DNA of 41,532 nucleotides from the NCBI GenBank assembly GCA_032160165.1, contig JAVHWA010000012.1:1-41532 (forward strand), read 5' to 3'. The position numbers were made by a program, and so were the translations under genes. This document shows positions 1-7,259 of this stretch, in pieces; within the stretch, counting starts at the first letter, position 1; each line of letters opens with the position of its first letter. The notes below the pieces were generated by a model, which worked only from the letters and a program-made list of their open reading frames with translations, had not been told where the DNA came from and did no database searches. The stretch comes from QHXM01 sp032160165. GTDB taxonomy: Bacteria; Acidobacteriota; Blastocatellia; Pyrinomonadales; Pyrinomonadaceae.

Positions 1-329
1 AGAGCCACGCAGAAGCTCATGGGTACTCGGTTGTGCGCGAGTACGTTGGCCATGGAATTGGTCGGCGCATGCACGAAGACCCGCAGATTCCCAACTACGG
101 AAGCCCGGGAAAAGGCCCAAAGATCAAGAATGGCTATGTTTTTGCGGTAGAGCCGATGATAAACATAGGCACGCAGGAAACAAGGGTGCTGGATGACGGA
201 TGGACGGTAGTGACGCGCGACGGCCTGCCCAGCGCGCACTGCGAGCACACGATCGCGATCACCGAAGATGGTCCTGAAGTATTCACCAGGGTCGTTGGCG
301 CCCCCCGCCTGGAGGCAGTTAGCGTATGA
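1..329 (+). CDS. map: Methionine aminopeptidase type I, C-terminal part (5' truncated by window edge)
   Basis: This enzyme removes the initiator methionine from new proteins using a dimetal site. The reading frame is open from base 3 to the stop at 327-329, so the gene begins before the window. Visible family signatures are the GHGIG motif with a metal-binding His, an AVEPM segment carrying a metal-ligand Glu, and CEHT with the last Glu ligand. Together these cover the C-terminal half of the pita-bread fold. The GTG at 33 is only an internal valine, not a start. Its position just before infA is the standard secY-adk-map-infA order of the spc/alpha ribosomal cluster. The identification is very secure; only the N-terminus is missing. 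Confidence 0.95.
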   Translation, partial: SHAEAHGYSVVREYVGHGIGRRMHEDPQIPNYGSPGKGPKIKNGYVFAVEPMINIGTQETRVLDDGWTVVTRDGLPSAHCEHTIAITEDGPEVFTRVVGAPRLEAVSV

Positions 330-419
330 CTGCCGGCCTCGGTCGGCTTGGAGAAGACCTGATTGCTGTGCTAATATGTGCAGTTTGCGAGTGGACGCAA
401 ATTCCTGCTGTTAAGGTGT

Positions 420-641
420 ATGGCGAAGGAAGAGGCGATAGAAGTAATGGCGAAGGTCCTTGAGACCTTGCCAAACGCGATGTTCCGCGTTGAGTTGGAA
501 GATAACCAACACCAGGTCCTGGCGCACATCTCCGGGAAGATGCGCAAACACTTTATTCGGATACTTCCTGGCGATCGCGTACTGGTGGAACTTTCGCCTT
601 ATGATCTTAATCGCGGAAGAATCACCTACAGCCACAAGTAA
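420..641 (+). CDS. infA: Translation initiation factor IF-1
   Basis: IF-1 binds the 30S A site during initiation. The 73-residue product begins MAKEEAIEV and is a single S1/OB-fold domain, with the conserved LPNAMFRVEL, HISGKMRKHFIRILPGD and SPYDLNRGRI segments. The frame opens further upstream at 378, but residues coded there do not belong to the family, so the ATG at 420 is taken as the start. The upstream sequence has only a weak AAGG close to the ATG. Length matches the family (about 72 residues). It lies 90 bp after map and 24 bp before rpmJ and is probably cotranscribed with both. Confidence 0.96.
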   Translation: MAKEEAIEVMAKVLETLPNAMFRVELEDNQHQVLAHISGKMRKHFIRILPGDRVLVELSPYDLNRGRITYSHK

Positions 642-665
642 AGACAGAAACGACGCGAGGGTTAG

Positions 666-779
666 ATGAAGGTACGTGCTTCAGTCAAAAAAATGTGTGA
701 CAACTGCAAGGTCATCCACCGCAAGGGCGTGGTGCGTGTGATCTGCACCAACCCGAAGCATAAGCAACGGCAAGGATGA
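666..779 (+). CDS. rpmJ: 50S ribosomal protein L36 (zinc-ribbon form)
   Basis: This is a 37-codon gene, easily missed because of its size. The translation starts MKVRASVKKMCDNC and ends KHKQRQG. It keeps the Cys-x2-Cys, Cys and His ligands (C11, C14, C27, H32) of the zinc-binding C+ form of L36, a small basic protein of the large ribosomal subunit. The ATG at 666 follows infA by 24 bp, the expected infA-rpmJ-rpsM order. Zinc-binding L36 is the form expected in zinc-replete conditions; a zinc-free paralogue elsewhere in the genome cannot be judged from this window. Confidence 0.95.
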   Translation: MKVRASVKKMCDNCKVIHRKGVVRVICTNPKHKQRQG

Positions 780-780
780 A

Positions 781-863
781 AGGATTTCGCATCGCCGGTT
801 TCAGAATGCGCATTTGAGAAAGACGTCCACCTTCTCAATCCGCAATCCGCAATCCGCAATCCG
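781..863 (+). repeat. Heptamer inverted repeat A (CAATCCG word)
   Basis: The downstream arm is four perfect tandem copies of CAATCCG at 836-863. The upstream arm, 781-815, is a degraded set of 7-bp units such as GGATTTC and GCATTTG that are roughly complementary to it. The repeat fills the rpmJ-rpsM gap, ending 13 bp before the rpsM ATG. The word family is the same as in the repeats at 1752 and 24640. Confidence 0.75.
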
Positions 864-876
864 AATTTGAAAAGTT

Positions 877-1260
877 ATGGCTCGTGTAGCAGGTGTTGAT
901 CTTCCGCCCAATAAGCGCGCGCAGATTGGCCTCACGTACATTTACGGCATCGGACGATCGCGCGCGACATCCATCCTGAAAGAGGCGGATGTCAGCGTTG
1001 ATTCCCGAATCAAGGACCTCGGTGAAGAGGAGCTGGGCCGCATCCGCGCCGTTATTGACGGGCAGGGCGAGGTCGAAGGTGATCTGCGAAAACGCGTCCA
1101 GATGGACATCAAGCGTTTGATGGACATCGGCGCCTACAGGGGACTACGACATCGTCGTGGCCTTCCCGTTCGTGGACAGCGCACCCACACGAATGCGCGA
1201 ACTCGTAAGGGACCGCGTCGTGCCACCATCGCCAAGAAGAAGGCCCCTGGCAAGAAGTAG
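877..1260 (+). CDS. rpsM: 30S ribosomal protein S13
   Basis: S13 sits in the head of the small subunit and contacts the P-site tRNA and the B1 bridges. The 127-residue product starts MARVAGVDLPPNKRAQIGLTY and shows the conserved GIGRSRA helix-two-turn-helix, the RGLRHRRGLPVRGQRTHTNART segment in its C-terminal half, and a lysine-rich tail. Length is typical. The ATG at 877 has no convincing Shine-Dalgarno sequence. The upstream 90 bp are instead occupied by a heptamer inverted repeat. Confidence 0.97.
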   Translation: MARVAGVDLPPNKRAQIGLTYIYGIGRSRATSILKEADVSVDSRIKDLGEEELGRIRAVIDGQGEVEGDLRKRVQMDIKRLMDIGAYRGLRHRRGLPVRGQRTHTNARTRKGPRRATIAKKKAPGKK

Positions 1261-1265
1261 CAAGG

Positions 1266-1347
1266 CAGATATCAGATGCTGGATGTTCGATGTCAGCCAT
1301 CGGCTTCTAACTAATATCTGACATCCGACATCTAAAATCTGGAATCG
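1266..1347 (+). repeat. Heptamer inverted repeat B (GATGCTG/GACATCC word)
   Basis: The upstream arm (about 1267-1298) reads as 7-bp units AGATATC, AGATGCT, GGATGTT, CGATGTC. The downstream arm (about 1313-1347) reads AATATCT, GACATCC, GACATCT, AAAATCT, GGAATCG. The arms are complementary with mismatches. The downstream arm ends 2 bp before the rpsK ATG. It shares the 15-mer GATGCTGGATGTTCG with the repeat before rplQ. Confidence 0.8.
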
Positions 1348-1349
1348 TT

Positions 1350-1751
1350 ATGGCAAAAACAGCAGGCGCAAAAAAGAAAGTCTTTCGCAAGAAAGAGAAG
1401 AAGAACATTCCCAACGGCATTGCCTACATCGCGGCATCGTTTAATAACACGATGATTTCGATTACGGATTTGGAGGGCAATCTCGTCGCCCAGTCATCTT
1501 CCGGCGCGCGGGGCTTCCGAGGTTCTCGCAAAGGCACTCCCTTCGCCGCTCAACAGGCAGCATGGGAAGCAGCGAAGAAGGCGCAGGAAGCTGGGATGCA
1601 GCAGTGCGAGGTTCGCGTCAAGGGTCCCGGCGGGGGTCGCGAGTCCGCAATTCGCGCCATAAATAATGCGGGAATTCGAGTCACCACGATTCGTGATACG
1701 ACTCCGATTCCGCACAACGGTTGTCGTCCGCCGAAGCGGCGGCGAGTCTAA
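1350..1751 (+). CDS. rpsK: 30S ribosomal protein S11
   Basis: S11 lies on the platform of the small subunit next to the 3' end of 16S rRNA and the mRNA exit channel. The 133-residue product has a basic N-terminus followed by the family signatures GIAYIAASFNNTMISITD, SSGARGFRGSRKGTPFAAQQAA, VRVKGPGGGRESAIRA and the C-terminal TPIPHNGCRPPKRRRV. Length is normal. The ATG at 1350 directly follows the downstream arm of a heptamer inverted repeat, and no Shine-Dalgarno sequence is visible there. Confidence 0.97.
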   Translation: MAKTAGAKKKVFRKKEKKNIPNGIAYIAASFNNTMISITDLEGNLVAQSSSGARGFRGSRKGTPFAAQQAAWEAAKKAQEAGMQQCEVRVKGPGGGRESAIRAINNAGIRVTTIRDTTPIPHNGCRPPKRRRV

Positions 1752-1838
1752 TTGAATGCGGATTTCGGATTGTGTATGGCGGATTGAAGAAGGTGCTCCG
1801 GGGAGTTGATTAATCCGCAATCCGAAACCCGCAATCGG
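1752..1838 (+). repeat. Heptamer inverted repeat C (CGGATTG/AATCCGC word)
   Basis: The upstream arm (1752-1786) contains CGGATTT, CGGATTG and CGGATTG units. The downstream arm (1807-1837) has ATCCGCA, ATCCGAA, ACCCGCA units. The loop is about 20 bp. It begins at the rpsK stop codon and lies 80 bp before rpsD. It shares CCGCAATCCGAAA with the repeat at 24640, about 23 kb away. Confidence 0.8.
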
Positions 1839-1917
1839 TAAACCTAAAGGATGAAGGGCGCTTTGGCGTCTGTAAACTTTTCCATCTATCTACGGATAGA
1901 CCGGAGGCAAAAGATAA

Positions 1918-2559
1918 GTGGCTAGGTATAGAGATGCGGTGTGCCGTTTGTGCCGCCGTGAAGGTGCAAAGCTTTTTCTGAAGGGCGACCGTTGCTACAA
2001 GCCCTCCTGTCCGATCGAAAAACGCGGTACCCAACCGCCAGGACAGCACGGCAACACCATGCGTCGCGGCAAAGCGCTGGTTGGCTATGGTCAGCAACTG
2101 CGCGAGAAGCAAAAAGTGAAGCGCATCTACTTCGTTCTCGAAGGGCAGTTTCGTAACTACTTCGAAAAGGCCGCGCGGCAAAAGGGCATCACCGGCGAAA
2201 ACCTCCTGTTTCTTCTCGAACGTCGCTTGGACAACGCTGTCTATCGCGCGGGCTTTTCAACCTCGCGTCGTCAGGCACGCCAACTGGTAAATCACGGTCA
2301 CATCGAAGTCAACGGTCGCAAAGTTGATATCCCTTCGTTCCAGATCAAGGGGGGCGATGTCGTGAGTATCAAAGAAGCGAGCCGGAAGAATCCGCATATC
2401 GAAGGGGCATGGCAAACTGCTGCGGGTCGGGGCCGACCATCGTGGATTGCTCCCGCCGACGGGGCGGACATGAGTGCTCGCATTGCCAGTCTGCCCACGC
2501 GTGCGGACGTTGATCGTTCGATCAATGAGCAACTAATTGTCGAGTTGTATAGCAAGTAA
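1918..2559 (+). CDS. rpsD: 30S ribosomal protein S4 (zinc-ligand form)
   Basis: S4 is a primary 16S rRNA binder that nucleates small-subunit assembly; in many bacteria it also represses the alpha operon. The 213-residue product starts at a GTG with a GGAGG Shine-Dalgarno nine bases upstream. The N-terminal part has the Cys-x2-Cys and later Cys ligands (VCRLCRREGAKLF, RCYKPSCPI) of the C+ form. The S4 RNA-binding domain (ERRLDNAVYRAGFSTSRRQARQLVNHGHIEVNGRKVD) follows at about residues 100-135, and the end QLIVELYSK is typical. No alpha-operon autoregulatory structure could be recognised with confidence. Confidence 0.96.
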   Translation: MARYRDAVCRLCRREGAKLFLKGDRCYKPSCPIEKRGTQPPGQHGNTMRRGKALVGYGQQLREKQKVKRIYFVLEGQFRNYFEKAARQKGITGENLLFLLERRLDNAVYRAGFSTSRRQARQLVNHGHIEVNGRKVDIPSFQIKGGDVVSIKEASRKNPHIEGAWQTAAGRGRPSWIAPADGADMSARIASLPTRADVDRSINEQLIVELYSK

Positions 2560-2563
2560 TAAA

Positions 2564-2638
2564 ACCGTGGTCGGTGGTAGTGTCAGTAAACCGCTCGCCA
2601 CCAACTAACCACTGACCACAGACTACTGATAACTGATT
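2564..2638 (+). repeat. Heptamer inverted repeat D (GTCAGT/CTGACCA word)
   Basis: The upstream arm (2564-2590) reads CCGTGGT, CGGTGGT, AGTGTCA. The downstream arm (2597-2638) reads CCACCAA, CTAACCA, CTGACCA, CAGACTA, CTGATAA. The last unit abuts the rpoA ATG at 2639. It belongs to the same word family as the upstream arm of the repeat before obgE. Confidence 0.8.
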
Positions 2639-3691
2639 ATGGCTATGGATCAAAATAATCTCTGGACAGGTTTTCAGATGCCGCGTCGCCTCGCGGCCGA
2701 TGCCGACACGATGACCGAGCGCTATGGCCGCTTTTCTGCGCAGCCGTTTGAGCGTGGCTTTGGTACGACGGTCGGAAATTCTCTTCGACGTGCCCTGCTT
2801 TCATCGATCGAAGGGGCGGCCATTACAGCCGTCAAGATCGAAGGCGTTGAGCACGAGTTTTCAAGCATCAACGGCGTAGTGGAAGATGCGACGGACGTTA
2901 TCCTGAATTTAAAACAGGTTCCGTTCACCCTCCACAGCAACGAGCCCAAGACCTTGACGATTACCAAGGAAGGCGCGGGCGAAGTGACCAGCGCCGATAT
3001 CGAGGCTGACGGCGAAGTCGAAGTGCTCGATCCTAACGTGCACATCGCAACCGTGGGTGAGGGTGGGTCCCTTAGGATCGAAATGCGGCTGAAGCGGGGT
3101 CGCGGTTACGTCTCGGCGGACCGCAATTTCGATGAGGACCTTTCGCTGGGCTATATTCCTATCGATTCTGTCCACACGCCGGTGAAGAAGGTTAATTACA
3201 CCGTCGAGGCCGCGCGTCTGGGACAGAACACGGAATTTGACAAGCTGACGATCGAAGTTTGGACCGACGGATCGGTCAAACCGGACGATGCGATTGGCCT
3301 GGCGGCGAAATTGATCAAGGATCACATGTCGATCTTTATCAACTTCGAAGAAGACACGGACGATTACGCATACGCGAACATGGAGCGGCCGCCGCTCCCT
3401 CGCAACGATCAGCTCGACCGCTCGGTGGACGAGCTTGAGCTCTCGGTTCGCTCGTACAATTGCCTGAAGAACGCCGATATTCGAACGATTCGAGATCTTG
3501 TGCAGCGCTCTGAGCGAGAGATGCTGGCGACGAAAAACTTTGGCAAGAAATCTCTGACCGAGATCAAAGATATCCTGAACGGCATGGGACTCGATTTCGG
3601 GATGGAGTTTGATGCCCAGGGCAATCCGATTCCCGGCACCGGTGGACGCGACGGCGATTTGGACGATTACATAGATAACGACGAAGAGTAA
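2639..3691 (+). CDS. rpoA: DNA-directed RNA polymerase subunit alpha
   Basis: Alpha dimerises to nucleate core RNA polymerase and contacts UP elements and activators through its C-terminal domain. The 350-residue product has the N-terminal domain with GTTVGNSLRRALLSSIEGAA and the AIGLAAKLIKDHM segment. After a short linker comes a complete C-terminal domain (about residues 260-320) with LELSVRSYNCLKNADI and KNFGKKSLTEIK. An acidic tail rich in Asp and Glu ends the protein. A second ATG six bases downstream (2645) is an equally possible start. It sits in the standard rpsD-rpoA-rplQ order. Confidence 0.97.
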   Translation: MAMDQNNLWTGFQMPRRLAADADTMTERYGRFSAQPFERGFGTTVGNSLRRALLSSIEGAAITAVKIEGVEHEFSSINGVVEDATDVILNLKQVPFTLHSNEPKTLTITKEGAGEVTSADIEADGEVEVLDPNVHIATVGEGGSLRIEMRLKRGRGYVSADRNFDEDLSLGYIPIDSVHTPVKKVNYTVEAARLGQNTEFDKLTIEVWTDGSVKPDDAIGLAAKLIKDHMSIFINFEEDTDDYAYANMERPPLPRNDQLDRSVDELELSVRSYNCLKNADIRTIRDLVQRSEREMLATKNFGKKSLTEIKDILNGMGLDFGMEFDAQGNPIPGTGGRDGDLDDYIDNDEE

Positions 3692-3695
3692 GGAC

Positions 3696-3763
3696 AGATG
3701 TTAGGTATCGGATGCTGGATGTTCGTGTTCAGCTTCCGGCATCTTACATCCAGTATCTGGGCT
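3696..3763 (+). repeat. Heptamer inverted repeat E (GATGCTG/CATCTTA word)
   Basis: The upstream arm (3697-3733) reads AGATGTT, AGGTATC, GGATGCT, GGATGTT, CGTGTTC. The downstream arm (3736-3762) reads CCGGCAT, CTTACAT, CCAGTAT, CTGGGCT. It spans the entire rpoA-rplQ gap and abuts the rplQ ATG. It is clearly related to repeat B at 1266 through a shared 15-mer. Confidence 0.8.
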
Positions 3764-4492
3764 ATGAGACATCTAAAGGCACACCGGAAACTTGGACGGA
3801 CCAGCGCGCACCGCAAATCGCTGCTGCGTAACCTGGCGACTTCGCTGATCAACGCGCAGGACGAGCGGGTTATTACAACCTTGCCGAAGGCGAAGGAGCT
3901 GCGACCATTCGTGGAGCGCGCCATTACTCTCTCGCGTCAGGCTACCAACCTCGAAGGCGAGAATCGCGAAATCCAGGCGGTGCACCTGCGCCGTCAGGCG
4001 GCCGGCTACTTTCACTCCGGCAATCGCCAACAGAAGGTCTCAACAGGGAAGCGGGGGGGAGAAAGAGCTCCGCGCACGGCCGGCGTCGCTGCGCTCCGCC
4101 GCCTCTTCGATGAACTTGGCGAGCGCTTCAAGGACCGTCCGGGCGGTTACACTCGCATCATAAAGCTCGGTCGCCGCGACGGCGACAACGCAGAGTTGGC
4201 TATTATTGAACTCGTCGATAATCGCCGAGAGCTCGATGCGATTGAATCCGCAAAGAAGGCGAAGACCGCCACTGGCGGGAAGAAAAAGACAGCGAAGGCA
4301 TCGAAAGAGGTTGACGAGGGAAACAGTCGGCGAGGTGGTAGAAAAGCCGATAAGACCTACGAGAAAGAAGAGACCACAAAAGCGCGCGGGCGAGGCAGGG
4401 CCGACGATGCGTCCGATGCTCCGAAGGCGACGGGCGGGTCCAGCGCTAAAGACACCGAAACGCCGGCCGCTGAGCAGGAGAAAGACGAGTAG
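3764..4492 (+). CDS. rplQ: 50S ribosomal protein L17 with long charged C-terminal extension
   Basis: L17 lies near the peptide exit tunnel of the large subunit. The ATG at 3764 gives MRHLKAHRKLGRTSAHR, the exact family start; the frame is open from 3698 but that part codes for repeat sequence. The core runs to about residue 154, with TTLPKAKELRPFVE, RPGGYTRIIKLG and GDNAELAIIELVD. The protein is 242 residues, about twice the usual 117-130. There is an extra basic segment at about residues 80-105 and a low-complexity Lys/Arg/Glu/Asp/Ala/Thr-rich tail of about 88 residues that is probably disordered. The tail reads in frame to a normal stop and does not look like a frameshift. It is the last ribosomal gene of the cluster. 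Confidence 0.95.
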   Translation: MRHLKAHRKLGRTSAHRKSLLRNLATSLINAQDERVITTLPKAKELRPFVERAITLSRQATNLEGENREIQAVHLRRQAAGYFHSGNRQQKVSTGKRGGERAPRTAGVAALRRLFDELGERFKDRPGGYTRIIKLGRRDGDNAELAIIELVDNRRELDAIESAKKAKTATGGKKKTAKASKEVDEGNSRRGGRKADKTYEKEETTKARGRGRADDASDAPKATGGSSAKDTETPAAEQEKDE

Positions 4493-4553
4493 AGCATCGA
4501 AGAATCAGGCGACCGCGGCTCACGCAAGCTGGGCGCGCGCAATCGCTGGCCGC

Positions 4554-4623
4554 GAGCCTCAATTGACCGTCGGCGCGACCCCACGGGACGGTTGAGGCTC
4601 TTCGCTTTATTCGATGCGAAGAG
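4554..4623 (+). terminator. Two adjoining hairpins between rplQ and accB (terminator or attenuator)
   Basis: Hairpin 1 pairs GAGCCTCA (4554-4561) and ACCGTC (4566-4571) with GACGGT (4587-4592) and TGAGGCTC (4593-4600); the left side carries a 4-nt bulge. Hairpin 2 is a perfect 8-bp stem of CTCTTCGC (4598-4605) and GCGAAGAG (4616-4623). They share three bases, so they compete at their junction. A short T-containing stretch sits in the second loop. This may end the ribosomal operon or attenuate accBC; direct poly-U is weak. Confidence 0.6.
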
Positions 4624-4668
4624 AGCTTCAGACCGAAACAGGTCAATCCGCTTGGAGTCGAAAACAGA

Positions 4669-5310
4669 ATGAACGAAGAAGGCGCAACACAACCTGCACC
4701 GGACGGGTCGTCTGGGAAAGAGCCCTCGAAACAACCCGAGCAGTCGGGTGGCCAGTCGCGCGAACGCGACCGCGGTAGACGTCGCCATCAGCAAACTCAG
4801 CCTCGACGCCCGGAGCCGCAACTGCCGATGGCTGAACTGCGCGATCTCTTCGAGCTGTTCAGCGAGCATGGCCTTACAGAGTTCGAGGTCGAGCGCGAGG
4901 GCATACGGATTCATCTGGGGCGCAATCCTGCCCCGCAAGTGACGGCGCATACTACGATCCAGCCGGATCGCAGGGGAGCTACGGCACCGGTAAGCGCGGA
5001 GGCGGGTGGTGGCGCACCTGTAACGGAAGGAATTTCGATCGCCGAAACCGAGGAAGCAGCGCCGGAAGAGAGCTTGAGCATCATCACCTCTCCGATTGTG
5101 GGTACTTTCTATCGCTCTCCATCGCCGACCGCCGAGGCCTTTGTGAGACTGGGAAGCCATGTCAATGCCGACACCGTTGTGTGCATCATCGAAGCGATGA
5201 AATTGATGAACGAGATCACGGCGGAAGCCAGCGGCGAGATCGCCAAGATTTACGTTGAGAACGGCCAACCGGTTGAATTCGGGCAGGCCTTGTTTGGGAT
5301 TAAAAAGTAA
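4669..5310 (+). CDS. accB: Biotin carboxyl carrier protein of acetyl-CoA carboxylase
   Basis: AccB carries biotin between the carboxylase and transferase steps that make malonyl-CoA for fatty-acid synthesis. The 213-residue product has a hydrophilic Gln/Arg-rich N-terminal extension of about 52 residues. The conserved helix AELRDLFELFSEHGLTEFEV follows, then a Pro/Ala/Glu linker and the C-terminal biotinyl domain. Biotin would be attached to Lys178 in the EAMKLMNEI motif. The end FGQALFGIKK is typical. The start ATG is preceded by TTGGAG about ten bases upstream. It forms a two-gene unit with accC, and its position directly after the ribosomal cluster is less usual than an efp or aroQ neighbour. 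Confidence 0.96.
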   Translation: MNEEGATQPAPDGSSGKEPSKQPEQSGGQSRERDRGRRRHQQTQPRRPEPQLPMAELRDLFELFSEHGLTEFEVEREGIRIHLGRNPAPQVTAHTTIQPDRRGATAPVSAEAGGGAPVTEGISIAETEEAAPEESLSIITSPIVGTFYRSPSPTAEAFVRLGSHVNADTVVCIIEAMKLMNEITAEASGEIAKIYVENGQPVEFGQALFGIKK

Positions 5311-5401
5311 TCCAAAGTCGAAAGTCCAGTGTTCAAAGTCATGTCGCTGACTGACGGACATTGGAGATTGGAGATTGGACATTGGACATCGGACTTCGGG
5401 T
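5311..5401 (+). repeat. Heptamer inverted repeat F (AAAGTCC/GGACATT word)
   Basis: The upstream arm (5311-5347) reads TCCAAAG, TCGAAAG, TCCAGTG, TTCAAAG, TCATGTC. The downstream arm (5355-5400) reads GGACATT, GGAGATT, GGAGATT, GGACATT, GGACATC, GGACTTC. It starts at the accB stop and ends one base before the accC ATG. Here the purine-rich arm is the downstream one, opposite to most other copies. Confidence 0.8.
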
Positions 5402-6796
5402 ATGAGCACACGCCAAATCAAAAAAATCCTGATTGCGAATCGAGGCGAGATTGCGTGTCGAATTATCTGGGCCTGCAAGGAGATGGGCATCAAGACGGTT
5501 GCGGTTCACAGTCTCGCCGACCGCGACTCGTTGCACGTGCTGTTCGCCGACGAGCACATCTGTATCGGCCCATCCCCGTCAGCTCAGAGCTATCTAAATA
5601 TCCCAGCCATAATCAGCGCCGCGGAAATTTATAACGCGGACGCTATTCACCCCGGTTACGGCTTCCTGGCGGAGTCGGCCTACTTCGCGGAGATCTGCGA
5701 AGCGTGCAACATCAAGTTCATCGGGCCACGCGCCGACGTCATTCAGATGATGGGAGATAAAGTGGAGGCCCGCCGCACCGCTCAAGAGGCCGGGCTGCCG
5801 ATTCTCCCAGGAAGTCCTGGACCACTCGAGAGCGAGGAAGAAGCGCTTAAGCTCGCGCGCGAGATAGGCTTTCCGGTGATCGTTAAAGCCTCAGCTGGAG
5901 GCGGCGGCCGCGGGATGCGAATCGTCCGCTCAGAGGATGAGATGGGATCGGCGCTGGAAGCGGCATCGACCGAAGCCGCGGCTTCTTTCAAGAACGGCGA
6001 CGTCTATATCGAGCGCTATCTAGAACGCCCTCGTCATATCGAGATCCAGGTGATGGCCGACGAACACGGGAACTGCGTCCATCTCGGCGAGCGCGACTGT
6101 TCCATCCAACGCAGACATCAAAAGCTGCTCGAGGAGTCTCCTTCACCCGCTCTTTCTGCTGCGCTGCGCGAAGAAATGGGTGCAGCAGCGGTGGCAGCGT
6201 GTAAGAAGATCGGTTACTCCGGCGCGGGCACGTTGGAGTTCCTGCTTGATGAGGACGGCCGCTACTATTTCATGGAGATGAACACGCGTATTCAGGTCGA
6301 GCATCCGGTGACGGAGATGGTCGCGCTTGAAGACATCGTCCGCAGTCAGATTCTGGTCGCAACCGGCGAGCCACTGGGTTATCAGCAGGAAGATGTCTCG
6401 ATACGCGGGCACGCCATTGAATGTCGCATTAATGCCGAAGACCCGGACACGTTTACGCCGTCGCCTGGTCTGATCACGGCCTTCAATCTGCCCGGTGGCC
6501 CGGGCGTGCGGGTAGACACGGCGATCTATCCCGGTTACACGGTTCCGCCCTACTATGATTCGCTGATCGCAAAGGTGATCGTCCATGCCCGCACACGCGA
6601 ACTGGCCATCGCACGGATGCGTCGAGCGCTGGAGGCGATGGTGGTTGAGGGCATCAAAACTACCATACCGCTGCACCTTAGAATAATGGACGATCCAGGC
6701 TTCCAGGCGGGTGATTTCTCGACAGGGTTCATGGACGGGTTCCTAAAAAAAAACGGGACTAGAAAGCAGCTTGAAATCGCAGTCGCCTCGCGTTGA
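5402..6796 (+). CDS. accC: Acetyl-CoA carboxylase, biotin carboxylase subunit
   Basis: AccC uses ATP and bicarbonate to carboxylate the biotin on AccB. The ATG at 5402 gives MSTRQIKKILIANRGEIACR, the usual start; the nine codons upstream in frame (from 5375) lie in repeat sequence. The 464-residue protein has the N-terminal biotin-carboxylase domain, the ATP-grasp glycine-rich loop ASAGGGGRGMR, the active-site segment EMNTRIQVEHPVTEMV, and the C-terminal domain starting near RGHAIECRINAEDP. Length and motifs are normal. The -35 element of the next promoter overlaps its TGA stop codon. Confidence 0.97.
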   Translation: MSTRQIKKILIANRGEIACRIIWACKEMGIKTVAVHSLADRDSLHVLFADEHICIGPSPSAQSYLNIPAIISAAEIYNADAIHPGYGFLAESAYFAEICEACNIKFIGPRADVIQMMGDKVEARRTAQEAGLPILPGSPGPLESEEEALKLAREIGFPVIVKASAGGGGRGMRIVRSEDEMGSALEAASTEAAASFKNGDVYIERYLERPRHIEIQVMADEHGNCVHLGERDCSIQRRHQKLLEESPSPALSAALREEMGAAAVAACKKIGYSGAGTLEFLLDEDGRYYFMEMNTRIQVEHPVTEMVALEDIVRSQILVATGEPLGYQQEDVSIRGHAIECRINAEDPDTFTPSPGLITAFNLPGGPGVRVDTAIYPGYTVPPYYDSLIAKVIVHARTRELAIARMRRALEAMVVEGIKTTIPLHLRIMDDPGFQAGDFSTGFMDGFLKKNGTRKQLEIAVASR

Positions 6797-6821
6797 CTGG
6801 GCCGGAAAGCACCCTTATAAT
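6793..6821 (+). promoter_or_regulatory. Sigma-70 type promoter for rplU-rpmA
   Basis: TTGACT at 6793-6798 and a perfect TATAAT at 6816-6821 are separated by exactly 17 bp. The -35 hexamer includes the TGA stop of accC. The predicted leader of about 45 nt contains two small stems: ATCGA/TCGAT around 6823-6836 and AGTGAG/CTCACT at 6837-6853. Confidence 0.8.
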
Positions 6822-6871
6822 TATCGACTTTTCGATAGTGAGTTTCCCTCACTGAGCAGGAGATCAGAGAA

Positions 6872-7180
6872 ATGGCTTACGCAGTAATCAAGACGGGCGG
6901 CAAACAGTTTCGCATCGAGGCGGGCAAGACGGTGCGAGTGCCCTCGATCGACAAACCGGCCGGTGAATCGCTGGAACTGGACGTGTTGATGTTGGGCAGC
7001 GACGACGCAACCAAAGTTGGCTCGTCACTCGATTCCAGCGTGCGCGCGGCAGCGACAGTGGTCGACCACGGCCGCGACGACAAGATAGTGGTATTCAAAA
7101 AGAAACGTCGCAAGCACTACAAGCGCAAACAGGGTCATCGTCAAGGCTACACCACATTGAAGATAGATTCGATCGGTTAG
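6872..7180 (+). CDS. rplU: 50S ribosomal protein L21
   Basis: L21 binds 23S rRNA domain I together with L20. The 102-residue product starts MAYAVIKTGGKQFRIEAGKTV and ends with KRRKHYKRKQGHRQGYTTLKIDSIG, both strong family signatures. Length is normal. An AGGAG lies about ten bases upstream of the ATG. It is the first gene of a classic rplU-rpmA-obgE order. The short leader with two stems could be a feedback site, but it does not match any leader I can name with confidence. Confidence 0.96.
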   Translation: MAYAVIKTGGKQFRIEAGKTVRVPSIDKPAGESLELDVLMLGSDDATKVGSSLDSSVRAAATVVDHGRDDKIVVFKKKRRKHYKRKQGHRQGYTTLKIDSIG

Positions 7181-7256
7181 TGATGGGTAATGAGTGATAG
7201 GTGATAGGTACGTACCTTATCTCGTCACTCATCACTTATCACGTATCACTGGAGTT
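7177..7256 (+). repeat. Heptamer inverted repeat G (GTGATAG/ATCACTT word)
   Basis: The upstream arm (7177-7213) reads GTTAGTG, ATGGGTA, ATGAGTG, ATAGGTG, ATAGGTA and overlaps the rplU stop codon. The downstream arm (7222-7253) reads CGTCACT, CATCACT, TATCACG, TATCACT. It ends just before a GGAG that serves the rpmA ATG. It shares the word GTGATAGGTGATA with the repeat at 32277, 25 kb away. Confidence 0.85.
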
Positions 7257-7259
7257 TAG

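Noticed and set aside
4357..5493. Long minus-strand open frame of 378 codons
   Set aside because: It is antisense to the end of rplQ and to accB, has Arg/Leu-rich noise composition and matches no family.
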